From the NCBI RefSeq assembly GCF_008831285.2, contig NC_045147.1:17896854-17960853 (forward strand): a stretch of DNA of 64,000 nt. Direction: 5' to 3'. The position numbers and the translations under genes were made by a program. This DNA is from Nymphaea colorata. Taxonomy: Eukaryota > Streptophyta > Magnoliopsida > Nymphaeales > Nymphaeaceae. The notes beneath the pieces were generated by a model. That model made no database searches, was not told the DNA's origin, and saw only the letters and a list, made by a program, of their open reading frames with translations. This document shows, piece by piece, positions 49,541-62,082 of this stretch (its first letter is position 1; each line of letters starts with the position of its first letter).

Positions 49541-52500
49541 GACATCTAGAGTGGGAGACTCTAAATTAAGACTGAGAAATTAAATGAGACAAATTTCCAT
49601 ACATGGAAGCGTAAGATTATGTTGGCTTTGACCTTGGAAAGACTCGATTATGTGATTAATCAGCCTTTTCCCACTTTAGGAGATAAACCTACATATGAGA
49701 AAAGAAGGGCATATCAGTCTTTTACCACTGATGACCTGATGGGATGGGTAAAACCATCATGTTAACCTTTATGAAAGATGATCTGATCAGGGTATTTTGA
49801 GGATTGTCCAACGGCCAAGGAAATGTTTGATACTATTTCCTCCAAATACAACATCACTACTACGATGCACATGTAGTTACTATTAGAACAATATAATTCC
49901 TATAAGATGAAAAAGTCAGATAGCGTAATGGACCATGTTAATAAGATGTTGGTCATGGCTAAAGATTTAGCTGTGGTGGGGAATGCCATGTGTGACAACA
50001 TGCATATTAGCACAATCTTAAACATCCTACCTCATTCTTGGGATGTGGCAGTTACTGCCTTGAGTCCCCAATTTGATAATCTTACTTTAGAAAAGCTTTC
50101 TATACAGTTAGCTCTACAACAATAACGTCTGACCAAGAAAAATAGAACAGAACTGATGATAGTGCAGGAAAAACCTGTTAGTAGTCATATGCTTGTACGA
50201 CCAAAACAATTTAAAAATAAAAACAATAGCAAGTTCAAGGGCAATTTTGCAGGTACTAAAAAATCTCAAGGAGCTGTAGTGAAATGTTACGGGTGTGGAA
50301 AGCCTGGACACATCAGGAAGAACTGCAGGACAAAGTTCCCGAATAAGACAAATTACAATGGTCATGACAACAACAATAGGAGGAAGTCGCAAGGGGACTC
50401 CGGCAGAGAAGTTATTTGTGTCGTGTCAGAATGTTTGTTTGCAGATGGAGATCTGACTGGATGGTCGGTTGATTCAGGAGCTACTCGTTACATCGCGAAG
50501 ACAAAAGAAGGAGTAATCCACATGGAAAATCTAAGTTCATGAACACACAAGGTCTATATGGGAAATAACTCATATTGTGATATCATGAAAATTGCACCGT
50601 CATGGGAATTGGGGCATATCAACTAAATGTTGAGGGTATTAGTGTCATACTTAACGAGTTTTTTTGTATGTCCCTTTCATGAGGAGGAATCTAGTTTCTG
50701 TTCCAACATTGACTAGGACAGGCTTTGAAGTTCGATTTATTCCAGGGAAAGTAACAATGGAAAAACATGGAAGGTCCATGTTCAATGGAAAATTTGTAAA
50801 AGAACATGGTATGTTTAAACTTAATGATATGAATGAAGTTTTCAGTTCTGCTTATTTCGACTGTGCAATGAGTGTGAATGTAAATTTATGGCATGAAAAA
50901 TTAAGCTATATAAGTATAAAAAAGATGAAGACTCTAGCACAGCAAGGTTTAATACCTGACATAAATATAAATGATTTCGCGAAATGCGAATCGTGTGTAT
51001 ATAAAAACATGGCAAGGAAACCATTTATGTCTGAAGTAATTCGGGCCACTGAACAATTGGAGATAATTCATACTGATATATGTGGACCTTTTAGAGTCCA
51101 AACTCATAGTTGCATGTTATACTTCATAACATTTATTGACGACTTCTCAAGATTTGGTTATATAGAAATGATTAGACACAAGTCAGAAGCACTTGAGAAA
51201 TTCAAGGAATACAAATCTGAAGTCGAAAGACAACTTGGAAGGTATATTAAAGTTGTAAAGTCTGATCGAGGAGGAGAATATACTTCTAATGAATTCCTCG
51301 AATACTGTAAAGACCTTAGAATTAATAGGCAAAAGACAATGCCTATGACACCACAACAAAATGGTGTGGCTGAAAGGTGTAATAGAACCCTCTTGAGCAT
51401 GGTGAGATCCATGTTGGCAGGTGCACAATTACCAAAAGTTTTTTTGGGTGAAGCTGTGTTAACAGGTATGTATACAATAAATCGAGTGCCCTGCAAAGCA
51501 GTCCCAACCACTCCTTATGAGAGATGGATTGGTGTAAAACCAGATCTGAGACATCTAAGGAGATGGAGATCTGTAGCACATGTAAAAATTTTAGATCCAA
51601 AAATGGATAAACTAGATAATAGATCAGTATGATGTATATTTATTGGATACTCAAATAGATCCAAAGGCTACAGATTATATCATTCAACTATGAGACTTAT
51701 AGAAAGCAAAGATGTAGAGTTCCTAGAAGAATTCAATAATAAAGATATTGATCCAGTTGAATATCGAAATGATATACTAGATGATCTGATTTATTCAGAG
51801 GAACAGTCTGGCAATAAACCGATTGGAGGTCAGTTAGACAATGAACCAACTGAGTTGGAATCGTCTGAGGAACAGTCAGATAATGAACCGAATGAAGATC
51901 AGTTAGATAATGAACCAATTGGTCTGACTACCTCGTCATCTCAGACGTTATTAGGTCATAAAAGACCTAGAGCTCCTCCTTCATATTTGAATGATTATTA
52001 TGTATATCTGGCAGAGGAGCTATGCTATTCAGCAGATATTTACAAAATGCCTGACATTCTGACATATGAAGAAGCCATAAGCTCACATGAATCGTCAGAT
52101 TAGATGAATGCCATGGATGAAGAAATTGAATCCATATAAAATAATAAAGTATGAGAATTAGTAGATCTTCCTAATGATAAAAAACTCATTCGATGCAAAT
52201 GGGTACTGGGGAAGAAATATAAAGCTGATGGATCAGTAGAAAAATTCAAAGTCAGATTGGTAGCGAAAAGTTTTTCCCAAAAGGAAGGAATTGACTACTC
52301 AGAAACCTATTCGCCGGTTACAAAGTTTGCATCAATTAAAATAATTTTGGCTATCGCAGCATTCTATGACTTGGATATTTGTCAGATGGATGTAAAGACT
52401 GCTTTCCTGAATGGTGAATTGAAGGAAACTATATATATGACTCAACCACTGAATAAATCATTGTACGGATTGAAGCAATCACTGAGACAGTGGTATTTTG

Positions 52501-53555
52501 CTTTTCACAAAGCAATTACAAAACTTGGGTTCGTTGCAAACCAACTAAACCACTGTGTATATGTATGGAAAAGTAGGAGTTTTTTCTGTATTCTATCATT
52601 ACATGTTGATGACATATTACTAATAGGAAATGATAACGAAATGATACTCAAAACAAAGACATAGCTGAACAAGAACTTCAAAATGAAGGACTTGGGTGAA
52701 ACATCCTATATATTTGGAATAAAGATCACTCGAAATAGAAACTCAATAATCCTGAGTTTAAGCCAAGAACGATATATTGATTATATTTTGAAGAAATTTT
52801 GTATATTAGACTCTAAACCAATTGGGACTCCTATAGATAAAGGAGCAAATTTGAGTATGAGTGATTGTCTTAGTGAAGGACAACAAAAATTAAATGTTTC
52901 ATATGCACAAGCTGTTGGCAGTCTAATGTTTTGTACTAGACCAGACATAAGCTTTCCTATCGGTCTGGTGAGTCGTTATCAAAATAATCTTGGATGGTCT
53001 CACGGGCAAGCAGTCAAAAGGATTTTTCGGTACATTAAAGGAACGAAAAGACTGAAATTGTCCTATCAAGCAGATGAGCTAACTTTAGTTGGCTATTCCG
53101 ATGCAGATTTTGTAGGCTGCAAAGATGACAGTAAATTCACTTCGGGGAATGTTTTCCTCTTTGGAGGTGGGGCGATAGCCTGGTCCTGTAAGAAACAGGG
53201 ATGTATTGCTCAGCACACTCAGGAAGCAAAGTATGTAGCATGTAATGTTGCAACTACTTTTACTGTCTGGATAAATCGGTTCTTGAAAGACTTGAAATTA
53301 GATCTTGCTCATGAACCAATTCAACTGTACTGTGATAATTTGACAGTGATATCTCTTATAAAGAATGAGGTTGTTAGCTCAAAAAGTGAACATATAATGG
53401 CGAAATACCATTATGTTCATGAAATGATTGAGAAAAATGAAATCTCAGCTGATTATTTGTCTTCCAATGATATAGTAGCTGATCCCTTAACTAAGGGAAT
53501 ATCTGAAGTCTTGTTTTCAAAACATGTAACTCATATGGGGCTAAAATATATTTGA
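49541..53555 (+). pseudogene. Copia gag-pol, decayed
   Basis: Motifs appear in the expected order. A gag-like region with KLNETNFHTWKRKIMLAL is cut by several stops up to about 49885, then an open stretch runs 49907-50125. A zinc knuckle CYGCGKPGHIRKNC lies near 50286 and a protease motif DSGAT near 50476. The integrase shows HTDICGPF, FIDDFSR, SDRGGEY and QQNGVAER, so its three acidic residues are kept (50664-51632). A TGA near 51630 interrupts before the chromodomain-free C-terminus, and three stops lie near 52101-52155. In reverse transcriptase about 16 codons are missing between MTQP and LNKSLYGLKQ, and the catalytic YVDD reads HVDD. A TAG at about 52662 precedes the RNase H part, with SDADFVGC, EAKYVA and YCDN, ending at 53555. 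Several of the stops sit where a Trp or Gln would be expected. Confidence 0.88.
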
Positions 53556-53699
53556 AAGGTTGCGAAGGAAAAACCATTGAATGGAAAGCCTCGCTGTAAA
53601 GTTTGGGTTACGATGGATAAACCAATTATAGAAAACCACGTAACTAGTCAAATGAAGGAAACCCACATATAGTTGAAGCAAACTGGCGGTCTCATGGCC

Positions 53700-53709
53700 A
53701 AGTGGGAGA
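53700..53709 (+). other. Copia polypurine tract
   Basis: AAGTGGGAGA lies immediately before the TG of the 3' LTR, the expected place and composition for the plus-strand primer. Confidence 0.8.
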
Positions 53710-54097
53710 TGTTGGATAGTGGCCATTGAGCCCTATCCGGATATCTCGTAACTGCTAAGCAGTTACGAGATGTGTGGGAACTGATCCTTCCCTAAAATCT
53801 CTCTCCTCATCCAAACCGCACGTTGTAGAAATGGGAAAATCTAAGAGACTGTTCTATAAAAAGACCAGCGGTTTTTGTTTAGGGTTTATCGATCAATGGC
53901 TACCCTAAACTAGTCCTTAGAAGGAAACCCGTTAATCAAGCTCGGCTTCTTCTTCTTCTTCCTCTTCTCCTTATTCTTGTTTTTGTTGTTTTCTACACGG
54001 GACGGTCGCTGCATCAACTCGAATACTGGAGCCGCTGGTGAACTTATTGTGCAGACGACTACTCGCAACTTCTGCTGTGACTCCAATTGCTCCAACA
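53710..54097 (+). repeat. Copia 3' LTR (388 bp)
   Basis: It begins TGTTGGATAGTGGCC and ends TGCTCCAACA. It shares the end blocks, a CTATAAAAAGACC promoter-like box near 53855 and TACTGGAGC with the 5' LTR, but most of the interior cannot be aligned by eye. A 14-bp hairpin unique to this LTR lies at 53743-53771. Confidence 0.85.
53743..53771. repeat. 14-bp perfect palindrome with 1-nt spacer in the 3' LTR
   Basis: ATCTCGTAACTGCT, a single A, then the exact complement AGCAGTTACGAGAT. The 5' LTR lacks it, so it is a subfamily marker separating the two LTRs. Confidence 0.9.
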
Positions 54098-56370
54098 GAG
54101 TCTAGTGCACCTTAAACCATTTTTTATTGTTCATAACTGTTGCTTGATTTGCCACATTCTTTCAATAAAATTTGGCATTGGTTTTTTTGAACTGATAGTT
54201 GGCACTGGTTGATCAATTCTTTAGAGATTATATTGAAATTTTCGATGTATATTCTACGGCTCCTGCAGCCATCGATTTTTCTTGGCCAGAGGAAAAAAAA
54301 TAAAACAGAAATTAAGTTGCAAAAAAAGGAATACGTGTTATTGGATCTACGCTTGAGTGCAACAATCGTGAGTTGAAAATCAGTTCCATGCTCACATTAG
54401 TTAATCTACTGAACATTATGATTTGCGCATTGCATGCACCCATTAAAGATCACTTGAGTTCTTCATCATGTGCAATCGCTTTTCCTTTTGATAATCATTC
54501 ACATCTGATAACGAAGATATGGGCAGCATGAAATTTATTGTAATTAATTAGTGAGTACCACTTAACAGAACTTTAAACTTTGCCTAATTTTCCTTTTCTA
54601 TGTTGCTGCTTCCCTTCCAGTGAAATGGGTAGTTTTTACACGAAAAAGGAAAGACTTACAGCTGCATACACTATCAACCCTAAGGTCGAAGGGTCTGGCA
54701 TTTTTGTGGATGTAAGTGATTACACAATGAACCATATTAAATTTCTTCTCCTTCTTGTTAATTTTATTTTATTCAAAAATGGTATAGAGCAGCATGATTG
54801 CCGAAGAAGATTAAAGCCTCAAGATGGTCTGTAGACGAACAAAGATATTACTACCTTCTTCATTAAAGTGGAGAGTCGATCCAGATGAACAAAAATTTGC
54901 AGCAAACTTAGCTTTCTATTTTGCCGTCCAGTTTCAAGGAGTATGAAAAAAATACAAAATGGCATGAAAGCAATGCAATATGGCGCCAAGTATAGAATGA
55001 ACATTATCAAATGGAAGCCAAAATCAAGAAAGAAAATCTCAATAGAAGATTTTTATGGTAGAAGAACATGGTGTTGTAAATGAAAAATATTTTGCATTAA
55101 ATGCAACACCATAATCTTCTACCACAAAAATCTCCTATTGAGATTTTTTTTCTTAGTTTTAGGTGGTCTTGAACCTGCTCGTTCTATACTTGATGCCATA
55201 TGTTAATAACAATAATGAAAGAAAAGTTGTAGCAACTTGATAATATAAGAAGCAACTTTTGCTATATGACTTCTATATAATGAGATGCTGCACGCTATGA
55301 ACCCTAAGGCCGACGGTTGTGGCCTTTCGTGGACATTGAACACCGAACCACATTAACTTGCTTCTTCTTCTTATTCATTTTATTTTTTTTTCAATAGACC
55401 TGCGGTTCAAACCCAAAGAGGACTGGTCTGGGCTAAAAGGTGCCTATGTAAGCTAATTGAGTCAACCCCTTTGCCTTTTTCTTTTTTTGAATTTATTTGG
55501 GTACCCAATATTTGCACCAAATTAGGTCCCTCACACAAAAATTCTCCTCCCCATAAACTTTGCCAGGCTAAATTAAATATGCAGATTAGGTGCAAAAACA
55601 TGTGATCAAGTTCATGGTGTCAAGAAAGCAAACAAAAAATGGGAATTGGATGAATCAATCCTACAAGATATTTTGTTAGTGCCCGAACATTAAGTTTCAT
55701 GATCTTTCACTTATGTTGTAGTGCACAGCGAAATTTAATGGCTGCTTTCACGATCTTTCATTTTAGGATGTAGTGCACAGGGACATTGTAGAAGGGGCAA
55801 TTTTCACACCAATCCGAGTCCTGACTCATTAATGTGACCCCTTTTCCTTTGTCTTTTATCAGTTTTTAGAAAAAAGCAAGTGCTACTTTCCCATGGCTAT
55901 ATACATATATATGTGTGTATGTATGTATATGTGTGTGTATATATATATATTATATATGTATAATCTTTTGCATGGTATCATGCTAGATCCGCTTAAATAA
56001 ACAAAGGGCTCATGTCCGAGATTTTAGATTATTTTAATGTCAACGATGGCAACGCGACACCCTTCAACTTGAGTATCGTGCTTTATTACTTAAAATGCAA
56101 AAGTATAACATTCTTGAAAATGGAAATAGATACCCGTGCTGTTACTAATTATGTTATACCATACGAGGAAAATTGATTATTATTTTCACAAAAATCTCAT
56201 TTTATATTTAGATGATGAAGCGAGTGCCCTTTGTATACATCCAAACAGCAAAAGTTCATGATGTTTTCCTTTAGTAGTCCTATATCCTCGTCCACTCTTC
56301 TCTAGAATCTTAGATAAAGTGCCACAAAAAGTTAATGAAAGAAACAACGGAAAGGGTTAGAGATGATGGG

Positions 56371-58806
56371 TTTGAAGCAATTAGAGATGATGGGTTTGCC
56401 ACTTGATAATTAATTACTCGCAGAATTCTATTTGAGTGAAGCAAGTACCCCACAAAGGATTGCTATGATGAACACTGTTCTATTTTTTGAGCACCTAATT
56501 AGTTGAAACAATCAAAATGTTGTCACAAAAAATAAAAAAAAATGCACGGAACACTGCGATTTCTTACACTTCAGCTGCCTTTTTCTTAGTTACCATCATC
56601 TACAATTAGGCTGCGCATCAGGTCGAGCCAAGTCGAGAGTGAGTTGCATGTGGTGCGATTTCAAAGTACCATTAAATGATCCAAGGAAGAATAAAGAAAA
56701 TTCTAGTTTCAAGGCAAAGAAAATGTAAATCGAAAGGCATTGGGGCAAATAGAAGGTGATCGTTCCAAATAGATCCCTGCAGAGGAAACACCTGTTTGTG
56801 CGAGGGATCTAGCTGTAGTGGGAGTGAACTCTGCCGATTGGCCGCAGATCTTTGGCCCTTGTTATCGCCCACCGAAAAGCACAATCGCGCGAGCAACCAG
56901 ATGGCCCGTGGACCTCTATCAAGAAGACACGATCATCAGGTCGCTACGATCGCGTCGGTGGAGGGAGAGAGAAAGAGAGAGAGAGAGTTTTCTATGAAAA
57001 CATTATGAAAAAAGAGGGATGAGAATAAAATTCGGGGCAGAGGAGGTAGAGTTGGAAAGCACAAAACATAAAAGCGAGTAGACTTGGACGCTGCACTTGA
57101 CAAGTCATATTATATATATATATATATATACGTATGTCGTGAGGAAATTATTCGATTCTTTTAAATGATCAAATGCGAGCTCTGTCTTTGGCAGCGTGAG
57201 AAAGGTGAGCACAAACAAGCAAGGGATGTTTAAACCGCCCACATGTCCAAAGCGACCTCCCTTGCTTTTAAAAGCAAGAATTGAGTGATATGCCTATCCT
57301 TTCTTTGACTGTGCCTTTTTGCGTGAATGTGTCAAAAAGTGAATCATGTGCACCACATGAAGCTTAGAGGCTCGACGTGCTTTGTTGCAATCATGTTTGT
57401 CAGGATGCAGAAAAACTATACACATCCTCTCTTTTCTCTCTATCAGTTGTTTCTCTCTATCAGTTGTGTGTATTTTTCTTTTCTTTGTCCTGTTCCATGT
57501 AAATTGGTGACATCTTCTCACACATCATTTTGATATATTTTCCACTTGGTCGTGTGCTTTGGGCTTCAAAATGATGTGTGAGAAGATGTCACCAATTTAC
57601 ATGGAACAGGACAAAGAAAAGAAAAATACACACAACTGATAGAGAGAAACAACTGATAGAGAGAAAAGAGAGGATGTGTATTTTTTTTCTGCATCCTGAC
57701 AAACATGATTGCAACAAAGCACGTCGAGCCTCTAAGCTTCATGTGGTGCACATGATTCACTTTTGACACATTCACGCAAAAAGGCACAGTCAAAGAAAGC
57801 ATAGGCATATCACTCAAGTCTTGCTTTTAAAAGCAAGGGAGGTCTCTTTGGACATGTGGGCTGTTTAAACATCCCTTGCTTGTTTGTGCTCACCTTTCTC
57901 ACGCTGCCAAAGACAGAGCTCGCATTTGATCATTTAAAAGAATCGAATAATTTCCTCACGACATACGTATATATATATATATATAATACGACCTGACTTG
58001 TCAAGTGCAGCGTCCAAGTCTACTCGCTTTTATGTTTTGTGCTTTCCAACTGGACCTCCTCTGCCCGGAATTTTATTCTCTTCAAAATGTTTTCACAGAA
58101 AACTCTCTCTCTCTCTCTGTCCACCGACGCGATCGGAGCGACCTGATGATCGTGCCTTCTTAATAGAGGTCCACGGCCATCCGGTTGCTCGCGCGATTAG
58201 GAAGGGGGATCTGATCTTCGTGCTTTTCGGTGGGCGATAAGAGAGCCCAGAGATCTGTGGCCAATCGGCAAAGCACCACATGCAACTCACTCTCAGACTT
58301 GGCTCGACCTGATGGGCACCTTAATTGTAGATGATGATAAATAAGAAAAAGACATCTGAAGTGTAAGAAATCGCAGTTCAGGCACCCTGAGAAAACAATC
58401 TAGGCCCTAAATATTTTAACTGATGGGTTATGTGGGAAATATAAAGTTTTCTTAACCCATTCAAACCGTAACCTCACAACTCTATCTCAAGGTTACAGTC
58501 AAAGCGCAAAATTGGATTTCATTGTGAAGGAATAAATTAGAGGAACTTTCCTCAGTTGGCATGAAGCACAACCATTTGAAGAAATTTAAGCCTCATTTCC
58601 TCTGTTGGCATAGAAAATAATTTCTTTTTTCATTTTTTTGTAAATTTTTTGAGACAACATTTTGATTGTTTCAACTAATTAGGTGCTCAAAAAATAGAAG
58701 AGTGCTCATCATAGCAATCCTTTGTGGGGTACTTGCTTCACTCAAATGGAATTCTGCGAGCAATTAATTATCAAGTGGCAAACCCATGGTCTCTAACTGC
58801 TTCAAA
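56371..58806. repeat. Foldback IR2: about 1.2-kb inverted arms, 31-nt loop
   Basis: The left arm is 56371-57533, the loop 57534-57564 and the right arm 57565-58806. The inner 400 bp of the arms look almost identical: for example the complement of 57294-57521 repeats at 57578-57766 with very few changes. Outer landmarks are TTTGAAGCAATTAGAG on the left and its complement, with one change, ending at 58806. The right arm has lost about 160 bp present in the left arm (about 56660-56820) and gained about 270 bp (about 58378-58650). Short TA runs at 57112 and 57967 mirror each other. The outer arms match IR1, while the inner 500 bp are specific to IR2. It has no coding capacity for a transposase. 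Confidence 0.92.
58378..58650. other. Insertion in the right arm of IR2
   Basis: About 270 bp with no counterpart in the left arm or in IR1. The arm resumes at GACAACATTTTGATTG. No terminal repeats or clear target duplication were found, so its origin is unknown. It dates after formation of the foldback. Confidence 0.6.
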
Positions 58807-58906
58807 TCCTAAAGGAGAAATTATGCACTCAGTTTGAAACTTATAGGACATCCTATACTGTTCAAGAACTTAAATGGATCAATCATTTAAAAAGTCAGAA
58901 AAAAAA

Positions 58907-59579
58907 TACTCCCAGGGAACAGTGTTCTTACGGTGTGCGTCTTGCCTACGGCGATTATGTATAATTTCTTTTCTGTTCATAGGAGTACTTTTTTTTTTTT
59001 TATCGTACTTATTAGCTCGGTTTATTACTTTTTACCGTTTTTCCGGAAATGTGGTTCTCTTTTTCCTGGATCGCTTTCCTTGTAGTTTCACTTTTTCACT
59101 TTTGTTTTTTCGGTTTTTCGTTGGTTGAAATTTATATCCGGGGGAAACAGGAGGGAATCGAAGGGGTAGTAATTGTCATCTCGTCGATCGGAGGCTTCCC
59201 AGCACATCTTGTTTGGCCTCCTACTGTCACCTGAAAGTTCTTGCTAAAGTAATTGACTACTAAGATGGACCGCTTTCGCTTCCCAGCTTGTTCCTTGCAA
59301 TTCTTGATGGAAATGAGAGGGATATCCAGCTAAACAAACTGTTCGATTGGTCGCGTTCGATCTTCTGTGAGGTCTGCACTCGTCTTTTGTTGATTTTTTC
59401 GGAATTTTATATGGATTTGGGGTTTGGATGAGGTAGGGTTTGCTGTTTCACTGTGGGCAGGGGTTAGGGAAAATTTTTGGGGAATTTTTTTGGCGGGTGT
59501 GTTCTGGCGGCGAGTTCCGGATGGAGGCCGAGATCGGTGGTGGGAGTCGCAGGTTGTGCATGGGAGGCGTGCCGGGGTG
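58907..59579 (+). pseudogene. SPL promoter and exon 1 start, unit C copy, with an internal inversion
   Basis: From about 58981 to 59579 this is the reverse complement of the parent at about 27180-26660. It includes the 5' UTR, the ATG (59521) and about 20 codons (start MEAEIGGGS, then LCMGGVPG), after which similarity stops. The preceding 58907-58954 matches the same promoter (27172-27220) in the opposite orientation, so the promoter end is folded back on itself. An extra piece of about 86 bp near 59200-59285 is flanked by repeated CTTCCCAGC. With no SBP domain it cannot make a working SPL protein. Confidence 0.88.
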
Positions 59580-60463
59580 TTTGCATCCCCAAAATTTCTT
59601 TGGTTGGTTTTGGAGTGCTTCAGAAAAATCAGATTTTATTTTGAAATATGAAAGAAATGAATTCGTCGGTCGATACGAGGATCGACCGTTCCCGACGCCT
59701 TTACGGGAGATAATCAACACAAAGGCTATGTTTATCATTGATGCATTTCGTTTTAACTTAAACATCTTTTTATTTATATAAGGTGTAGAAAAATATTGAA
59801 AGTTTGATGGTTCAAACTTTTGAAAAAATTCTTGAAGAATCACTTGACAATGTGAGACATTTTGGAAAAAACTAGAATTGAAAATTTTTTATAAATATCA
59901 TTTGGAAATCACTTTAGTGTTCTCTTAAAACTTTAAGTAAGTTTGACGTTTTGCTCTAATTCGGTTACCACCTAATTAGAGTTTCATCTCATCTTGTTTA
60001 AGTTTTTTTGAAAAAGTGCTTGTGATCATAAGTAAAAATTAAGTGGGTGAAAATGCATGAATGCATTGATCCTATATGATTAGAAAGAAAAAACATTTAT
60101 TACTACCATAACATTCATCTAAAATTTTAATTTTGATAAATATTATATATAAGAAGAAAAAAATTTTGAAAATAGATTGAGGTTGTAGACCGTCAAGCAT
60201 GAATCCAATATTGGTATTGATGAAGTCGACAAATAAAAAATTAAAATCTTAAATGATAATAGTAAGATATTGAAAGAAAAGAAAGGATGGACTACATCCC
60301 AAAAGAGACATAGAGAAGGAGATCTTGAAAATCATAAAATCAAATATTTTAAAAGAAAGAGATACGTATTCGTATACATATGTGAAATCCTACGAAAATG
60401 ATATTTAGTTAAAATAGAGAAGAGAATATCATTTTAGAAAGAGAAGGAGAAATTTTAAAATGA

Positions 60464-60464
60464 A

Positions 60465-60529
<65 letters not shown>
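60464..60529. repeat. Compound CA/TA microsatellite
   Basis: A CA run (about 60464-60486) passes into a TA run (to about 60529). Confidence 0.9.
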
Positions 60530-60534
<5 letters not shown>

Positions 60535-61088
60535 AACATATGTTCAATCATAAAGAGAGAAATATAAAGAAAGGTATTCATGTATACATATACATATATA
60601 ACACATATATACGTACATGTTTTCATGAGAATAAAAATCAAGAAATAAAAACAACTGACTTCAAGTTTGATGTGGGCCGGAAGGGAGTTTGGACTCATGT
60701 AAGAGTAGAAGCTAAGTCTCTAAGACCACATTAGAAGGTTTCTTTTGAAAATGTTTTGGAATATATGATTTATATAAACATAAAATATTGTTATTCCATT
60801 GGTTGTAAGGGAATATGTTTCTTCCACCGTTGGATATGGATGAAGCTCAAACCACACAATAAGGTGCCGATTAGAGTTCCTAATCGGATGATTAAAAAGA
60901 AAACTATCAAGCAAAATGATATGCAAATGCATATTAAAATGTACATATTTCGGGAGTGTTTTTTTCGGGTTGGACAAGTCTCGACTTCAAAAATTAATAT
61001 AAATGTAAAAATTCTCAAACCATACTCTCATGATCGCCATACATTCACATATAGATAGGAAAAATCAAATAACTTGAAACAAAATAAT

Positions 61089-61600
61089 ATTCAAGGAAAG
61101 AGAGAGAGAACATGATTCAACTATGAAAAGAAATATTATCTCATCTTCTTATGTTCCCGGTGCATAGCCTCTTGACTCTAAAATAGAGATTGAGAAATAT
61201 CTTCTTTAGCCATGGGAAAATGAAGAAGAGAGAAAGAAGGAAAGCAGGGCAAGACAATATTCAAGAAATGAGATAACATGATTGAAGCATAGAAATAAAA
61301 GTTCATCTCATCTTCTCATGCTCCCGGTGCACTTGAGTATGGTCTCTTGTCTCTAAAATATAGATTAATGGTTATTTCCGTTGGCCATGGGAAAATGAGA
61401 AAGAGAGAAAATGAGAGAAGCAAAACAAGACTATATTTAAGAAATGAGATAACATGATTGAAGCATAAAATGAAATATCACTTCATCTTTTCATGCTCCC
61501 GGTACACTTAAGAATAATCTATTGACTCTAAAATAGAGATTTTAGGACTATCTTATATGACCATGAGGACATGAAGAATGTAAGAAATGAGAAAAAGAAA
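61089..61600. repeat. Tandem repeat, about 170-176-bp unit, three copies
   Basis: Units start near 61089, 61259 and 61435. Shared order in each: AACATGATT, then TCATCTT, then TGCTCCCGGTGCA or a close variant, then TTGACTCTAAAATAGAGAT or a variant, then GGAAAATGA or a variant. The unit length is in the range of plant satellite monomers, but three copies are more like a repeat array inside a transposon. Confidence 0.8.
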
Positions 61601-62082
61601 TGAAGAGGAATGTTGATTACATATCTCTAATGAGAATGATTTTAGAGAAAAATGATCATCTTTTGCTTGAAATGATCTTAAACACAACTTGAATGAAACT
61701 CCAAGATATAGATCTTTGTGCTCCCTTGAAGAGTTGTAGCTTCTCCAAGTTGGAGAAGAAAAAAGATAAATGAAAAGGGAAGAAGAGAAAAATGGAAAGA
61801 GAAGCAAATCTAAGCATTAGGTTAGCCCATGCTCAAGAGGAATGCTTGTGGGGGTATTTATATAGGATTTTGGAGCCAAAACTCAAAATTTGAATTTCAC
61901 CTCATTTTCATCCAAATTTCAGAGAATTTTGAATTATTTTCAAAAAATTTTTTGAAAAATAGGTTTTGACTAAGTGGAATTGGCAACTAGGCCTGCAAAT
62001 ACTCAATTGAAGTATGGGCAGGGCTATGCCCACCCAAAATTTTCGAAAACCGACCCCCAAGGGTCTCTTTTTTGCAAAGAAA

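Larger units (their letters stand above)
47485..54097 (+). mobile_element. Decayed Ty1/copia LTR retrotransposon, apparently recombinant
   Basis: This is a plant LTR retrotransposon with the copia gene order (gag, protease, integrase, reverse transcriptase, RNase H). It has LTRs at 47485-47851 and 53710-54097, a primer site complementary to the initiator Met tRNA at 47853, and a polypurine tract at 53700-53709. The coding part has several stop codons, so it is not autonomous. The 5-mers next to the element (CGGGG on the left, GAGTC on the right) do not match, and the two LTRs are much less alike than the two LTRs of one insertion should be. The left flank is SPL exon 1 of unit B and the right flank is the MADS 3' flank of unit C. 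An exchange between two related insertions would explain all of this. Confidence 0.85.
54098..59579 (+). repeat. Array unit C (flank, foldback IR2, SPL 5' fragment)
   Basis: It starts at GAGTCTAGTGCACC, which corresponds to 35960 in unit A (about 70 bp past the MADS stop), so the MADS coding part is missing. The flank runs in parallel with unit B to about 56370 and is followed by foldback IR2 and an SPL promoter/exon 1 fragment ending at about 59579. It keeps the poly(A) signal and the SPL intron-like 50 bp (about 56304-56353). A 24-bp duplication near 56371-56394 (AGAGATGATGGGTTTG twice) is absent from B. Confidence 0.85.

Noticed and set aside
57294-57817. Two near-identical 75-83 codon frames facing each other
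   Set aside because: They are the two arms of foldback IR2 read in mirror image, not two genes.
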